This document shows, piece after piece, positions 34,559 through 43,902 of a stretch of DNA of 64,000 nt (position 1 is the first letter of the stretch; every line of letters begins with the position of its first letter). The notes below the pieces were generated by a model. That model saw only the letters and a program-made list of their open reading frames with translations. It made no database searches and was not told where the DNA came from. A program made the position numbers and the translations under genes. Origin of the DNA: Maioricimonas rarisocia (GTDB lineage Bacteria > Planctomycetota > Planctomycetia > Planctomycetales > Planctomycetaceae); contig NZ_CP036275.1 of assembly GCF_007747795.1 (NCBI RefSeq), forward strand, positions 2,532,001 through 2,596,000, in the 5' to 3' direction.

Positions 34559-35062
34559 TCAGGCTGCCGAATCCGAACCACGCAGTTTGCGGAGCTCCCG
34601 GCTGACACTGTGGTCGTAGCCGGCGTGCATCTGCAGCAATTCGTCGAACTGTGCTTCCCGATCGACGAAAGCCGGCACCCAGATCGAGCGAAGATTGTCG
34701 TCCCGGTGCAGGCACAGATAGGTCAGTCCCAGCAGCGAAACGGTGGAGACCGAGCGGATTTCCGACCAGCCGGTCGACTGGGGCTGGCACCAGAAGTCGT
34801 AGCACTCAATACCGTTGGGGCCAACCTCGAACCGAAACAGGGCCGAGAGCACCATGACGGCGATCGCAGCCAGCATCCCGGTCAGCAGCGGCAGCCACGC
34901 CAGAATCACGATGGGGCTCACGATGCCGCAGGACACGATACAGATCGGTTCGACTACCAGCAGCGATGCCAGGAAGACGACGCGGAACGGCTTCTCGAAC
35001 GCCATTCGAAACTCTTCGCGGCGAAAGGAGATGTGCATCACATGGTCGGACGCATACGCCAT
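34559..35062 (-). CDS. Small membrane protein, PH-like domain (hypothetical)
   Basis: A 167-residue protein. ATG 35062 is supported by a GGGAGGAG site 6 nt upstream. Two hydrophobic segments (FRVVFLASLLVVEPICIVSCG and a following stretch LLTGMLAAIAVMVLSALF) form a hairpin. The soluble part FEVGPNGIECYDFWCQPQSTGWSEIRSV resembles the strand pattern of bacterial PH/YcxB-like membrane proteins. No catalytic motif is present. It is divergent from pyrF. Confidence 0.5.
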   Translation of the reverse strand: MAYASDHVMHISFRREEFRMAFEKPFRVVFLASLLVVEPICIVSCGIVSPIVILAWLPLLTGMLAAIAVMVLSALFRFEVGPNGIECYDFWCQPQSTGWSEIRSVSTVSLLGLTYLCLHRDDNLRSIWVPAFVDREAQFDELLQMHAGYDHSVSRELRKLRGSDSAA

Positions 35063-35245
35063 GAACGCTCCTCCCGTTGAGATGTCGGAGACCATCGAAA
35101 TGGCCAGAGGTGATGCTGCTATTGTAGACGTCTTCCCGAAAAGGAGTAGCCCGATCTCCGCCGGGCCCCTCCCCGCCTCGGGGAGTCACCTTCACTCGGG
35201 GTTCAGACCCTTTCCCCGTTGGGCCCCGTCCGTCACAATCCCGGC

Positions 35246-36196
35246 ATGAAGACCTACGCTGAACGACTGCAGGCGGCCGTACAGGCCAAGGGGACTCCCG
35301 CACTGGTCGGTCTCGACCCCCGATGGGAGCAGCTTCCTACAGAGATCGTCGAGCGGGCCCGAAGCGCCGCGACAACGGAATCCGAGGTCGTCGCGCGGGC
35401 CTATGAGGAGTTCTGCCGACGGATCATCGACATCGTGGCCGGACGTGTTCCGGCGGTCAAACCGCAGGCGGCTTTCTTCGAGGCGTGCGGTCCCGAAGGA
35501 GCGTTTGCCCTGGCCCGGGTGATCCGGCATGCCCGCGACGCAGGGCTGATTGTCATCTGTGACGCCAAGCGGGGCGACATCGGATCGACCGCCGAAGCGT
35601 ACGCCAGCGCGTATCTGGCAGGCGATGACCCCGATGCAGCGCCGTGGGCGGCCGATGCACTGACCATCAATCCCTACCTCGGCGTCGATACGCTCGAACC
35701 GTTCGTTCGGACTGCGACCGCACGTGGGGCGGGACTCTACGTTCTCGTGCGGACCAGCAATCCCGGAGCAGGCCGGTTCCAGGATCTGACGGCCGACGGG
35801 CAGACCGTCTATCACCACGTTGCCACCGCCATGGAAGAACTGGCCGCCGAATCGGCCGGCGAGGGGCAATACGGTGCGGTCGGTGCCGTCGTCGGCGCCA
35901 CGTACCCCAGCGAACTCGAGGAACTGCGGCAGGTAATGCCGCATGTGCCATTGCTCATTCCCGGCTATGGCAGCCAGGGCGGAACTTCGGCCGACACCGC
36001 TGCCGCATTCGACGAGGACGGCCACGGCGCCCTCATCAACAGCTCGCGGGGGATCATCTTCGCCTACCGCCGCGAACCGTACGCCGAGGCGTTCGGTGAA
36101 TCCCAGTGGGAAGCAGCCGTCGACGCCGCCACGCGTGACATGATCGCCGATCTGGCCGCCAACACGCCTGCCGCCGCACTGGTCGCGAACAAATGA
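35246..36196 (+). CDS. pyrF: Orotidine 5'-phosphate decarboxylase (long, type 2)
   Basis: A 316-residue protein from ATG 35246 ([27 protein letters not shown] begins the conserved region). The catalytic Asp-x-Lys-x2-Asp appears as [11 protein letters not shown] (Asp106, Lys108, Asp111). Other family blocks are [48 protein letters not shown] and [12 protein letters not shown]. The length and the NPYLGxD block identify the longer type 2 OMP decarboxylases. It makes UMP in pyrimidine synthesis. Confidence 0.93.
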   Translation: MKTYAERLQAAVQAKGTPALVGLDPRWEQLPTEIVERARSAATTESEVVARAYEEFCRRIIDIVAGRVPAVKPQAAFFEACGPEGAFALARVIRHARDAGLIVICDAKRGDIGSTAEAYASAYLAGDDPDAAPWAADALTINPYLGVDTLEPFVRTATARGAGLYVLVRTSNPGAGRFQDLTADGQTVYHHVATAMEELAAESAGEGQYGAVGAVVGATYPSELEELRQVMPHVPLLIPGYGSQGGTSADTAAAFDEDGHGALINSSRGIIFAYRREPYAEAFGESQWEAAVDAATRDMIADLAANTPAAALVANK

Positions 36197-36238
36197 TCCG
36201 CGGTCGGTGTCCTGCGTTACGCGGGCAACGGCTTTCCG

Positions 36239-36781
36239 CTATGTGGTCGGCAGCGGAGCCGAGACTTCGAGCAGATCAACCGCCGGCTGGTGATTGCAGA
36301 AGATCGTCGCAATCCGGCCGTACGTTGTGGCCCCTTCCGGCATGTTCAGATATCCGGCCAGACCGGGACCGGCCGTGACCTTGAGGATCGCGTTCAGATC
36401 GATGTGCCGCAGCACGTTGTAGTTAATCAGTACGCGGCCAAGCGGCGTATCTCCCTGCTCGATCTCCTTGCGGACCGCATCGGTCACGTACTCGAAGTTG
36501 AACCGCACGATCCCGAACTGGACGGGGACGTCGGTCCCTTCCTTCGTGAGGATGATCTTGCGGCAGTAGACATCCTTGTCGTAGGCCCGTTCGAGAATCT
36601 TCACATCCACACTGCAGCCGTGAAACTTCTCCATCGTGACCGTCATGTGATGCTCGTGGACGAGCATCTGCTTGTACGGTTCCGGAGTCGTCGAGGCCGC
36701 AATGTGTTCCGCCCGTTCAAACAGTTGCGGTCCGTCCGGAAAGGGAGACGTCAGTCGTTTCAGCTCGTCAAGCGGGTTCAC
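36239..36781 (-). CDS. DUF98/chorismate pyruvate-lyase-like protein
   Basis: A 180-residue protein. GTG 36781 is chosen because AGGAGG lies 12 nt upstream and the protein then begins with conserved-looking sequence ([10 protein letters not shown]); the frame open to 37228 is noise. The core reads [46 protein letters not shown] and [20 protein letters not shown]. This strand pattern, with the P-L-G-x2-L block, resembles the chorismate lyase fold of the Rv2949c/DUF98 group. The group makes 4-hydroxybenzoate from chorismate in some members. Catalysis here is an inference. Confidence 0.5.
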   Translation of the reverse strand: MNPLDELKRLTSPFPDGPQLFERAEHIAASTTPEPYKQMLVHEHHMTVTMEKFHGCSVDVKILERAYDKDVYCRKIILTKEGTDVPVQFGIVRFNFEYVTDAVRKEIEQGDTPLGRVLINYNVLRHIDLNAILKVTAGPGLAGYLNMPEGATTYGRIATIFCNHQPAVDLLEVSAPLPTT

Positions 36782-37291
<510 letters not shown>

Positions 37292-37351
37292 AACGAACCG
37301 CACGAGGTCGCGATAACGCTGAAACCACTTGTTTTACGGGGCGAAACGCGA

Positions 37352-37381
37352 TTTCGGGGGTCGGAGGAATACCCCCGGAAA
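37352..37381. repeat. Strong hairpin next to the tRNA fragment
   Basis: TTTC-GGGGGT, a 9-nt loop, then ACCCCC-G-GAAA form a ten-base-pair stem with a single bulged G. It lies ~60 nt after the broken tRNA in non-coding DNA. There is no T-run after it, so a classical intrinsic terminator is unlikely. It could be an end structure of the inserted element or a structured RNA. Confidence 0.45.
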
Positions 37382-37506
37382 CGGCCTAAAGCACCCCAGA
37401 CAGGTGTCGCGACACCGGCCCGAACACGCGGGATTCTTTGTTCCCCACGCACCGGCCCAGGGCACTTCGCGGCTTGGACACCTGGTCGCTCAGCACACCC
37501 AGTCCG

Positions 37507-38415
37507 CTACGAGCTCTGGCGAACGTCGCGTGGGGGACGTTTGAAGACCTCACGCTGGTGCCAGGCCAGGAATCGCGCTGCCGGCAGATGGTCGTCTCCG
37601 GATGGTCTGCGAATCGAGCGACCGTGAAACCTGAGCAGCCACTCGTCGAAGCCCTGCTGACCGTGAGCCTCGTTCGATACCAGAAGCACGCTGTCCGGCT
37701 GGATCGTGAAGGCTCCGAGATCGAACGCCTTGTGGTGCAGCGAGCACAGTGCCAAACCGTTGCACTCTGCGTCCGGGCCCCCCGCTTGGTGCCACTGAAT
37801 GTGAGCCGCCTCAATTCCAAGCGTGTGCCGTCCCAGCCGCACATCGAACCCGCACACGGCGCATCCGTATTCGTAGACGGCCAGCACGCGATGACGGAAG
37901 TCCGGGTCCCGTTTGCGGCGGGTGACGGTTTCCGTCAGACGGGTTTCCAGCCCCACGGCGTCGAGAATGTCCTCGTGCAGTGACGCGGGAAAATGGGAAT
38001 CCAGTAACCGCAACGCCACTTCGGCCAACAGCTCCGGCTCGCACCGCAGACGCGCCAGAATGTGCTCAGGAAACCGGGCGTGCACGTCGTGTGCGAGCAG
38101 TTCCCGTTTCGGGACGTCAGTCTGCCCTTTTCGCCTCAGGAGAGAATCTGTCTGATCGACGATCCAGATTCCATCGTTCTGCAATCGCCAGAACGGATAC
38201 TCCGGATGAAACGACTTCCGTGAGGGCCCAAACTCCCTGAGCAGCTCCGTCAGCCGAGGCGCGACTTCCCGAAACGGTATTGACGGCGGTTCGCCGCGAG
38301 AGAGCCGCCCCAACGCATACAGGACCAGGAGCGGCTTGTGCGGCGCGCGTTCCGTCCCCCGCGACCAGACATTGATGCGGCCAAACGCCTCCAGAATCTC
38401 TTCCCGTGACGTCAC
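37507..38415 (-). CDS. Phosphorothioate-DNA-binding-type HNH restriction endonuclease (type IV)
   Basis: A 302-residue protein. GTG 38415 has AGGAGA 11 nt upstream; an in-frame ATG at 38469 is the alternative. Residues ~1-95 match the sulfur-binding domain of ScoMcrA-type enzymes (INVWSRGTERAPHKPLLVLY and FHPEYPFWRLQNDGIW, with YPFWRL at 73-78). Residues ~180-245 are an HNH nuclease: C-A-V-C (185-188), IEAAHIQWH (203-207), NGLALCSLHHKAFD. Characterised relatives cut DNA that carries Dnd phosphorothioate. No dnd or ssp modification gene is in the window, which fits a stand-alone type IV enzyme that attacks foreign modified DNA. It is the first gene of the island and reads towards the tRNA fragment. 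Confidence 0.8.
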   Translation of the reverse strand: MTSREEILEAFGRINVWSRGTERAPHKPLLVLYALGRLSRGEPPSIPFREVAPRLTELLREFGPSRKSFHPEYPFWRLQNDGIWIVDQTDSLLRRKGQTDVPKRELLAHDVHARFPEHILARLRCEPELLAEVALRLLDSHFPASLHEDILDAVGLETRLTETVTRRKRDPDFRHRVLAVYEYGCAVCGFDVRLGRHTLGIEAAHIQWHQAGGPDAECNGLALCSLHHKAFDLGAFTIQPDSVLLVSNEAHGQQGFDEWLLRFHGRSIRRPSGDDHLPAARFLAWHQREVFKRPPRDVRQSS

Positions 38416-38828
38416 TGCCGATCCGTTCTCCTGAACTGGCATTGGGCCAAACACGGATTCTGGTACCAAGTCTCCAGAGATGCGGAGACGATAGCGATTT
38501 CCGGATCACATGTTCCAGAGCAGGCAGGCAGCGGCACTGCAATTGTCGATGGCTTGCACGTTCGCACGCCGAACATCAGATGCAGACGACAGCCTGTGAA
38601 ACCGCCGCCTGCAAGTCAACGATGCGACTTGTGCAGCGGGGCCGGCAAAGAATGCCCCACCTGAACACAACAACGGTGGGGAACAGCCTCGTCAATCGAT
38701 CCGGCGCAGTCGAACGGCTCTGACTTTGCGACCCTGCCTGAGTCCTCGTTGCGGAACCTTGCTCGCGTATGAATGAGAGTCGATTACCAGTCTGAACCCT
38801 GCGGTGGCGTCCCGACGGAGGAAATGCC
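38416..38828. other. Divergent intergenic region of the island margin
   Basis: About 410 nt between the HNH nuclease and the HTH gene, which are transcribed away from each other. It probably holds both promoters. No ORF, tRNA or transposon end could be supported. Confidence 0.35.
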
Positions 38829-39143
38829 ATGAAAATTCATCTCGAACCCGACGACCTTGTCCCGCTCGTCCGCGAAATCGTTCGTGAAACGTTACGGACA
38901 GTGGCGGAAGAACAGCAGGCTCGCGACGGTCGCCGTGAACGCGAAACGGCTGCGGAGCGGCAGGCTCTCACGCTACGGCCGCGGGAAGCCGCGAAGCTGC
39001 TCGGGATTTCCGAGCGGACGCTTTGGAGCCTGACACAGCCACGGGGGCCGATACCGAGCGTCAAGCTCGGGAGACGCGTAGCCTACCCGGTCGACTTGCT
39101 GCGGGAGTGGCTGCTGAAAGCGGCCAAGGGCTCGGAGGTGTAG
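38829..39143 (+). CDS. Excisionase-like helix-turn-helix DNA-binding protein
   Basis: A 104-residue protein from ATG 38829 with GGAGGAAA just upstream. After a charged helical N-terminus (VREIVRETLRTVAEEQQARD), residues ~50-100 form a MerR/excisionase-type winged helix: LRPREAAKLLGISERTLWSL, then GPIPSVKLGRRVAYPVDLLREWL. Such proteins act as recombination directionality factors or small regulators of mobile elements. No integrase follows it; a decayed IS3 transposase fragment does, so it may be a remnant of the element that entered the tRNA. Confidence 0.75.
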   Translation: MKIHLEPDDLVPLVREIVRETLRTVAEEQQARDGRRERETAAERQALTLRPREAAKLLGISERTLWSLTQPRGPIPSVKLGRRVAYPVDLLREWLLKAAKGSEV

Positions 39144-39147
39144 TCGC

Positions 39148-39415
39148 GTGAACGCGACGTCGGTCCGTAGCCGGTTGAGCCGGGCGTACTCCTGCTCGAG
39201 TTCCCTGAGCCGTTTGACCTCCTGTGCCTTCATGCCGCCGGACCAACGCTTCGCGTCGGTGCCCGGTTCCGCCAGCGGTGCTACGTCGCCTGGCGGACCT
39301 CCAGGGCCTGCAGGACATCAGCCAGCTGATTGCCGGCGTTGAGCATAGCGTCCGCGTCACGCCGCTTGCGGACGATCTGGTCGGGGGTATGTCGTTTACG
39401 TCGTCATTTTGTCAT
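39148..39415 (-). pseudogene. IS3-family transposase OrfA remnant
   Basis: Starting at an ATG (39415) behind AGGAG, the minus strand translates as MTK, stop, RRKRHTPDQIVRK, DADAMLNAGNQLADVLQALE, VRQAT, stop, HRWRN. After a frameshift it continues as GGMKAQEVKRLRELEQEYAR and LNRLR. This is the OrfA of IS3-group transposases: an HTH part followed by the leucine-zipper segment MKAQEVKRLRELE. Two nonsense codons (one replacing the Tyr of ATYHRW) and a frameshift show it is dead. OrfB (DDE domain) is missing and no terminal inverted repeats were identified. Confidence 0.75.
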
Positions 39416-39589
39416 CGAGAGTCTCCTCACACGGTACGACCGGGCTACTGGCTCTCGTGGAAACTGGATCAGATAATGGGGAGCAGGCCACCATCCTGTG
39501 CCAACCTCGACCTGTTCGACTGCTGGGAAACCTCACAATGTCCTCAACATTCAGGCGTTGCGATACCCAAGTGTTCACTGCACGGTCGT

Positions 39590-39943
39590 CTACCACGGCT
39601 CATCGAGGTAGTTGTCGACCATTCTAGCGAAATCAGGGTCCGCTTGCGGCTTCCACTTTGCCCATTCGTCCGCGATCGCCTGCGCATCGGATGTCGCGTG
39701 AACTCTTGAGAGATCAATGAGAAGGTCGCGCCAGTCATCCGGACCATGCGAAAGCGCGGCCAAACAACCAATTGCCCTGCCTACGTTTTCGCGATTCGGG
39801 TTGCGGGCCGCCCATCCGACTATTCCGCGAAGCTTCGGTGCCGTTTTCTCGTCCACCGTCGCCTCTGACTGAAGCAGTGCATCGACTTCCGCCAACGCCT
39901 GCTGGAGATGCCGTTCACGTCGCCTTGCACGCTTGCCCGACAT
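39590..39943 (-). CDS. Small hypothetical protein, charged/helical
   Basis: A 117-residue protein from ATG 39943, supported by an AGGAGG site with 5-nt spacing. The basic start (MSGKRARRRERHLQQALAEV) is followed by helical, Ala-rich sequence and an acidic Trp-rich end (WAKWKPQADPDFARMVDNYL). No domain is recognised. It is on the same strand as the large operon but 244 nt beyond its last gene, so membership is uncertain. Confidence 0.6.
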   Translation of the reverse strand: MSGKRARRRERHLQQALAEVDALLQSEATVDEKTAPKLRGIVGWAARNPNRENVGRAIGCLAALSHGPDDWRDLLIDLSRVHATSDAQAIADEWAKWKPQADPDFARMVDNYLDEPW

Positions 39944-40187
39944 CTGTACCTCCTGAGAAATGGAGGGGAAAGCATTCCATCGCAACTCCCAAGCCGGATT
40001 GCTCCCGCAGTGCGAATGACGATCCTTTAGTGCGCCACGGGCTCCCCAACTACGAATCGAAGGTGCGGCGTCGAACAATTTGTGCCGTCACCAAAAATTC
40101 GAGTGGGTCCGCCACCAAGGGCAGATTCTGAATTCGCACACGGATATGCCGGCCCAATCGGACTGGCGCGAAACGTTCCATGCTTAG

Positions 40188-40868
40188 TCACACCTCAGGT
40201 GGCGGAAACCAATTATCGAGGTCGAGCGGGCCGATATACAGGTATCGCCATTCGAGACCTTCTTGAACGGGAGCGAACATCGAACCGAATTCATTCACGT
40301 AGAAGCGACCGCCACTGAAGCCTTTGACGGCACGAATCTGGTCAACGACCGCGGCGGCTGCTTCCGGGCTACGGGCCCTGCTCAGCTTGACCTTTTTCTC
40401 GACATTCGGGCGTGGAAACAACTTGTAGTAGACATCCTGGCCTCCGGCAGAGAGGACATATGGAATGCCAGGGTGCGGTCCCACCCAATCTGAGCCGGGA
40501 CCGATCGGCGACCCTTCAAGATCGATCGGCTCTCCGCTGAGAATCTTGCCTTCGAACTCGAAGCGAAGCGGCGTTTCGTACTTACCCGCGTAATAGTACG
40601 CTGAGTCGCCCACAACTGGAACGATCACCTGCTTAAACTCATTGATGTAGAACGAACCATTTGGTGGATTGCCCTTCGCCGTCTTGACTGCATTGACCAT
40701 TCGCGCGAGGTCTGGATGCGCTTGCGTTGTCGGATACCAGCGTTCGTCATCCGTTGTGGAATAGGTCAGGCCAATGACCGGACCCGTTTTCCCGCTGTGA
40801 ACGCGATACTTGGCGTCTTTGGCCACGTTTCCGGGGCAGTTGCCTTTGAAGACCGAGAATTCCGGCAT
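40188..40868 (-). CDS. Unknown protein with two copies of the INEF-type repeat module (last operon gene)
   Basis: A 226-residue protein without signal or membrane segments. It contains two related segments: GSFYINEFKQVIVPVVGDSA, YYYAGKYETPLRFEF (about residues 71-108) and GRFYVNEFGSMFAPVQEG, WRYLYIGPLDLDNWF (about 187-222). Between them is GIPYVLSAGGQDVYYKLFP. The same order of elements is found in the neighbouring 234-residue protein and at the helicase C-terminus. The gene starts 3 nt after its neighbour ends, so they are co-translated. No catalytic motif is visible. It may be a recognition or scaffold partner of the helicase. Confidence 0.7.
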   Translation of the reverse strand: MPEFSVFKGNCPGNVAKDAKYRVHSGKTGPVIGLTYSTTDDERWYPTTQAHPDLARMVNAVKTAKGNPPNGSFYINEFKQVIVPVVGDSAYYYAGKYETPLRFEFEGKILSGEPIDLEGSPIGPGSDWVGPHPGIPYVLSAGGQDVYYKLFPRPNVEKKVKLSRARSPEAAAAVVDQIRAVKGFSGGRFYVNEFGSMFAPVQEGLEWRYLYIGPLDLDNWFPPPEV

Positions 40869-40871
40869 TGG

Positions 40872-41576
40872 TTATTCCTGTTCGAACCAGCGGGCCCTGT
40901 TGATTCTTCCAACAAAGACTGGCTGCCAGTCATCGGCAGATTTGGGATTGGGGACAATTGGACATTTCGTAATGACCAGGCCGGCGTAATTCACGATGAA
41001 GCGAACCGCGCCATGCGACCGAACTTCACGCAGCTTGCTGATCAGTTCCGCATCCTGTCGTGGCGGATTGACAGCTTTGGCGCCATCCTCATCAACCTTC
41101 CAGAAGTAGAGTCTGCCACGAACGCTGAGATTAAACTGCATACCGACGTACGGCAGTTTCCACGGATCGCCACAGTGCAGGTCACTCGCGTCGGCGAGGT
41201 CAAAGAATCGTTGGTCCTCGAAGACATCTTCGAACGGTAGGCGGCCGTTGAGTCTTCCGGCCAGGAAGACCCGACCATCACCCGAACTGGCGGGAACAAG
41301 AACCTGGCCGAACTCGTTGATGGTGAATGCGCCCGTCCCACTGCCTCCGGCCGCCTGTTTCGTGGCAATCACGGCTCCGGTCAGGGCCTGCGAAGTCGGC
41401 GAGTCGACTGCGGGGCAAGTGCCGGTCCCATCCTCCGTAACCCAGCGCACTGTTGGGCAGAGCCGGCCGTTGACCGTCTCGATGTGGAACACTGCCGTGT
41501 CACCTGGAATTCGGGAATAGCGGCCGGCCCACAATCTTGGCCGAATTGTCTCAAACTCGGTTGTGCTGACAGTCAC
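40872..41576 (-). CDS. Unknown protein with two INEF-type repeat modules
   Basis: A 234-residue cytoplasmic protein that appears to start at GTG 41576 with a weak GAGG site. Repeat 1 is GAFTINEFGQVLVPASSGDG, then VFLAGRLNGRLPFEDVF (about 80-120). The linker LPYVGMQFNLSVRGRLYFWKV follows. Repeat 2 is VRFIVNYAGLVITKCPIVPN, then DDWQPVFVGRINRARWF (about 190-231). The pattern matches the 226-residue protein next door and the helicase C-terminus. It is separated by 94 nt from the helicase gene upstream and by 3 nt from the gene downstream. Function unknown. Confidence 0.7.
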   Translation of the reverse strand: MTVSTTEFETIRPRLWAGRYSRIPGDTAVFHIETVNGRLCPTVRWVTEDGTGTCPAVDSPTSQALTGAVIATKQAAGGSGTGAFTINEFGQVLVPASSGDGRVFLAGRLNGRLPFEDVFEDQRFFDLADASDLHCGDPWKLPYVGMQFNLSVRGRLYFWKVDEDGAKAVNPPRQDAELISKLREVRSHGAVRFIVNYAGLVITKCPIVPNPKSADDWQPVFVGRINRARWFEQE

Positions 41577-41670
41577 GATTCATGCCTCGTCGCTCGTGTG
41601 GCTGCAAAGAGTTGCTACAAGGGATTGCTCTCGATGTAGTACAAACAGCGTGCCAAAGGTGGATTTATCG

Positions 41671-43902
41671 CTATGTGCCTTCCGGAAATTCCAGCCCTTT
41701 CTCAAGGGCACAGACGAAATACGTTTGCCCGGCTTCGTGGAAAACCACGTGGTTGGCTGCGTTCAAATACAGCTTGCTGACATGCCGTCCCTGCTTGTGA
41801 AGCTCGAGCAGGGCGTCAATGACGCGGCGAGCATCAGCGCCCCTAGCCGCGTCGCTGGCCCGATCTCCCGCTCGGGCAAACGCCTCGCCGCCGGGAATTC
41901 TTTTGCTAACTACTCCACCGCCTTTCTTCTTGAATTTCAAGTCCTTTTCACTGATGCCAATATTGCGGAAAGGGTACTGCATTCCGAGTTCGGCAGCCTC
42001 TGCCCACGTCGCGGGATCGACATCGGGCTCAGAAGTCTTAGGCGGCTCAGCAAACTCAAGCGGTTCGGCGAGACGAGTGACAAAGCGTGTTTCCCAGTCG
42101 TCTCGACCCGGCACGCGGATCAGGACGTAGAGTCGTTGGGGAGTCACTCGAAATCGACCTGCCGCTCCCTTGGCTTGCATGATCAGCTCGGCCAGTTCGG
42201 CAGTATTTCGCGCGAGCCGGCCATCGGCATCGGTGACGTTCTTCTGTGAGTCGCAAGTGAGTTCTGTTCCCTCGTATTCGCCGGGATAGACCACGCCATG
42301 TTCGAGAGACTCCGGTTCGATGTCCGTGTCTTTCGGGAGCGGTGACCGCGGTGGGCCCTCCTGTTCAGTTGGAGCGTCCTCAGCATTCCACAGGTAATAG
42401 CGGTTGCGATCGACGCCGGTCGTCGCATCCCAGTCCACCTTCGCGTAAATGTGCTCTTCGGTGGTCTCCGCAGCGTAGAGCACGTGGATACACGACGTTT
42501 TTTCTTCACCATCTGGTCCGCGATGGCGTCGCAGCACACGTCCCAGGCTCTGAATCCTCTGCCGCACTGAGCCGGATGACGCCACGATGATTCCCACATC
42601 GACGGCCGGTACGTTGAAGCCCTCGATCAAAGACCGAGCGGACACGATGACCTGAGCCACACCGCGGCGGAACAGGTCGAGTCCTGTTTCGCGGATTGAT
42701 CCCGGCAGTTCGCTGTGTTCGGCAATGGCGGGGAAGCCTTTTTCGCGAAGCCGCAGGTAGAGGTCCATAACCTCATCAATGCTCTCGTGGAACAGGATAA
42801 TGCGCGCATCGGCGTTGACCGCAAATTCCTGTTCAATGAGCCGTTCGACGCTCTGATGCCGGGACTCCATTCGGTTCAGCAGCTCGCGGCGTTTCGAAGT
42901 GTTAGACACAAACCGCATGGCGACTGCGCCCATCTCGCCTTTGTTCCGAGTGGCGACGTTGCGAGCCCACGAAAAGAAATCACCGTCCGACCGCGATTCC
43001 CGATGATTCTTCAGCGTCGACATCGCGTCTGAAATCGACCGTGAGAGCGTCTCGTACCGTGACCGCTCTTCGGGCGTCATCGGCAGACCGTAGTGATTAA
43101 TCGTGAACTTTGGGACGAGTCCTTCCCGCAGGGCGTCCGCGAGGTTGAACTCGTAGATGATCGGCCCGAGTTCCTGCCCGAGCAACGAGTCGTTGTAGCC
43201 GGAATCCGCATCGTCTTCACGTTCCGGCGTCGCGGAAAGTCCGAGTGACCAGCGTCTGTCTGATTTGAATATCCGCGACATCTCCTTCGCACCGGTGCGG
43301 TGGCACTCGTCGGCAATCAGCATCAGATGGCGACCGGCCCGGGCCCTCTTGACGATTCGCGGGAGCTGACGCGATGCAGACGCCAGAACGGTGATGAGGA
43401 TGCGCCGGCCATCGCCGAGGTCGTCGGTGTACCCGCCACCCAGTCTGCCAACCGCGGTCAGAGGGATGTTGCCATGCTCGCGAATGGCATCGTACCACTG
43501 ATGCATGAGCACAATGGTGGGAACAACGATGACCACGCAGAGCTTGTCGTCGAGATCATTCTGCACGCGTTCGGCGATCGACAGAGCCAGCAGCGTCTTG
43601 CCCCCCCCCGTGACGACCTTGACCGTTCCACGGCCGTTGGCGTCGAACCAGGCCTGCACACACTCCTTTTGCCACTCGTAGGGGGCAAGGCTGCCAGTCA
43701 GCTGCCACCGGTCCGGGACAGGTTCGGGTTCCTGCTCGTCCTCAGCGGAGGCGTCCGCGCGTCGCTTGCTGCCCGTGGTTGCCAGCCATTCCAGCAGTCT
43801 CAACTGGTGGAGCTGTAACGACTCCGGATCACCGAAAGGGACATTTGATTGTTCCTGCTCCTGATGACTCATTGGTGATTCACCCTTCCGGGCGCCATTC
43901 AT
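41671..43902 (-). CDS. Superfamily 2 DNA helicase (DECH box) with INEF-type C-terminal repeats
   Basis: A 743-residue protein. SF2 motifs are in order: Walker A VVTGGGKT (97-103), IVVPTIVLMHQW (Ia), LIADECHRTG (motif II, DECH, 198-201), GLSATPERED (motif III), and the second RecA lobe with VIVSARSLIEGFNVPAVDVG (V) and RIQSLGRVLRRHRGP (VI). From ~575 a different C-terminus holds two segments like those of the two downstream proteins: AAGRFRVTPQRLYVLIRVPG with WETRFVTRLAEPLEF, and KLYLNAANHVVFHEAGQTYF. It overlaps the kinase stop by ATGA, so it is translationally coupled. The likely role is DNA translocation or unwinding in the defence complex. Confidence 0.85.
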   Translation of the reverse strand: MNGARKGESPMSHQEQEQSNVPFGDPESLQLHQLRLLEWLATTGSKRRADASAEDEQEPEPVPDRWQLTGSLAPYEWQKECVQAWFDANGRGTVKVVTGGGKTLLALSIAERVQNDLDDKLCVVIVVPTIVLMHQWYDAIREHGNIPLTAVGRLGGGYTDDLGDGRRILITVLASASRQLPRIVKRARAGRHLMLIADECHRTGAKEMSRIFKSDRRWSLGLSATPEREDDADSGYNDSLLGQELGPIIYEFNLADALREGLVPKFTINHYGLPMTPEERSRYETLSRSISDAMSTLKNHRESRSDGDFFSWARNVATRNKGEMGAVAMRFVSNTSKRRELLNRMESRHQSVERLIEQEFAVNADARIILFHESIDEVMDLYLRLREKGFPAIAEHSELPGSIRETGLDLFRRGVAQVIVSARSLIEGFNVPAVDVGIIVASSGSVRQRIQSLGRVLRRHRGPDGEEKTSCIHVLYAAETTEEHIYAKVDWDATTGVDRNRYYLWNAEDAPTEQEGPPRSPLPKDTDIEPESLEHGVVYPGEYEGTELTCDSQKNVTDADGRLARNTAELAELIMQAKGAAGRFRVTPQRLYVLIRVPGRDDWETRFVTRLAEPLEFAEPPKTSEPDVDPATWAEAAELGMQYPFRNIGISEKDLKFKKKGGGVVSKRIPGGEAFARAGDRASDAARGADARRVIDALLELHKQGRHVSKLYLNAANHVVFHEAGQTYFVCALEKGLEFPEGT

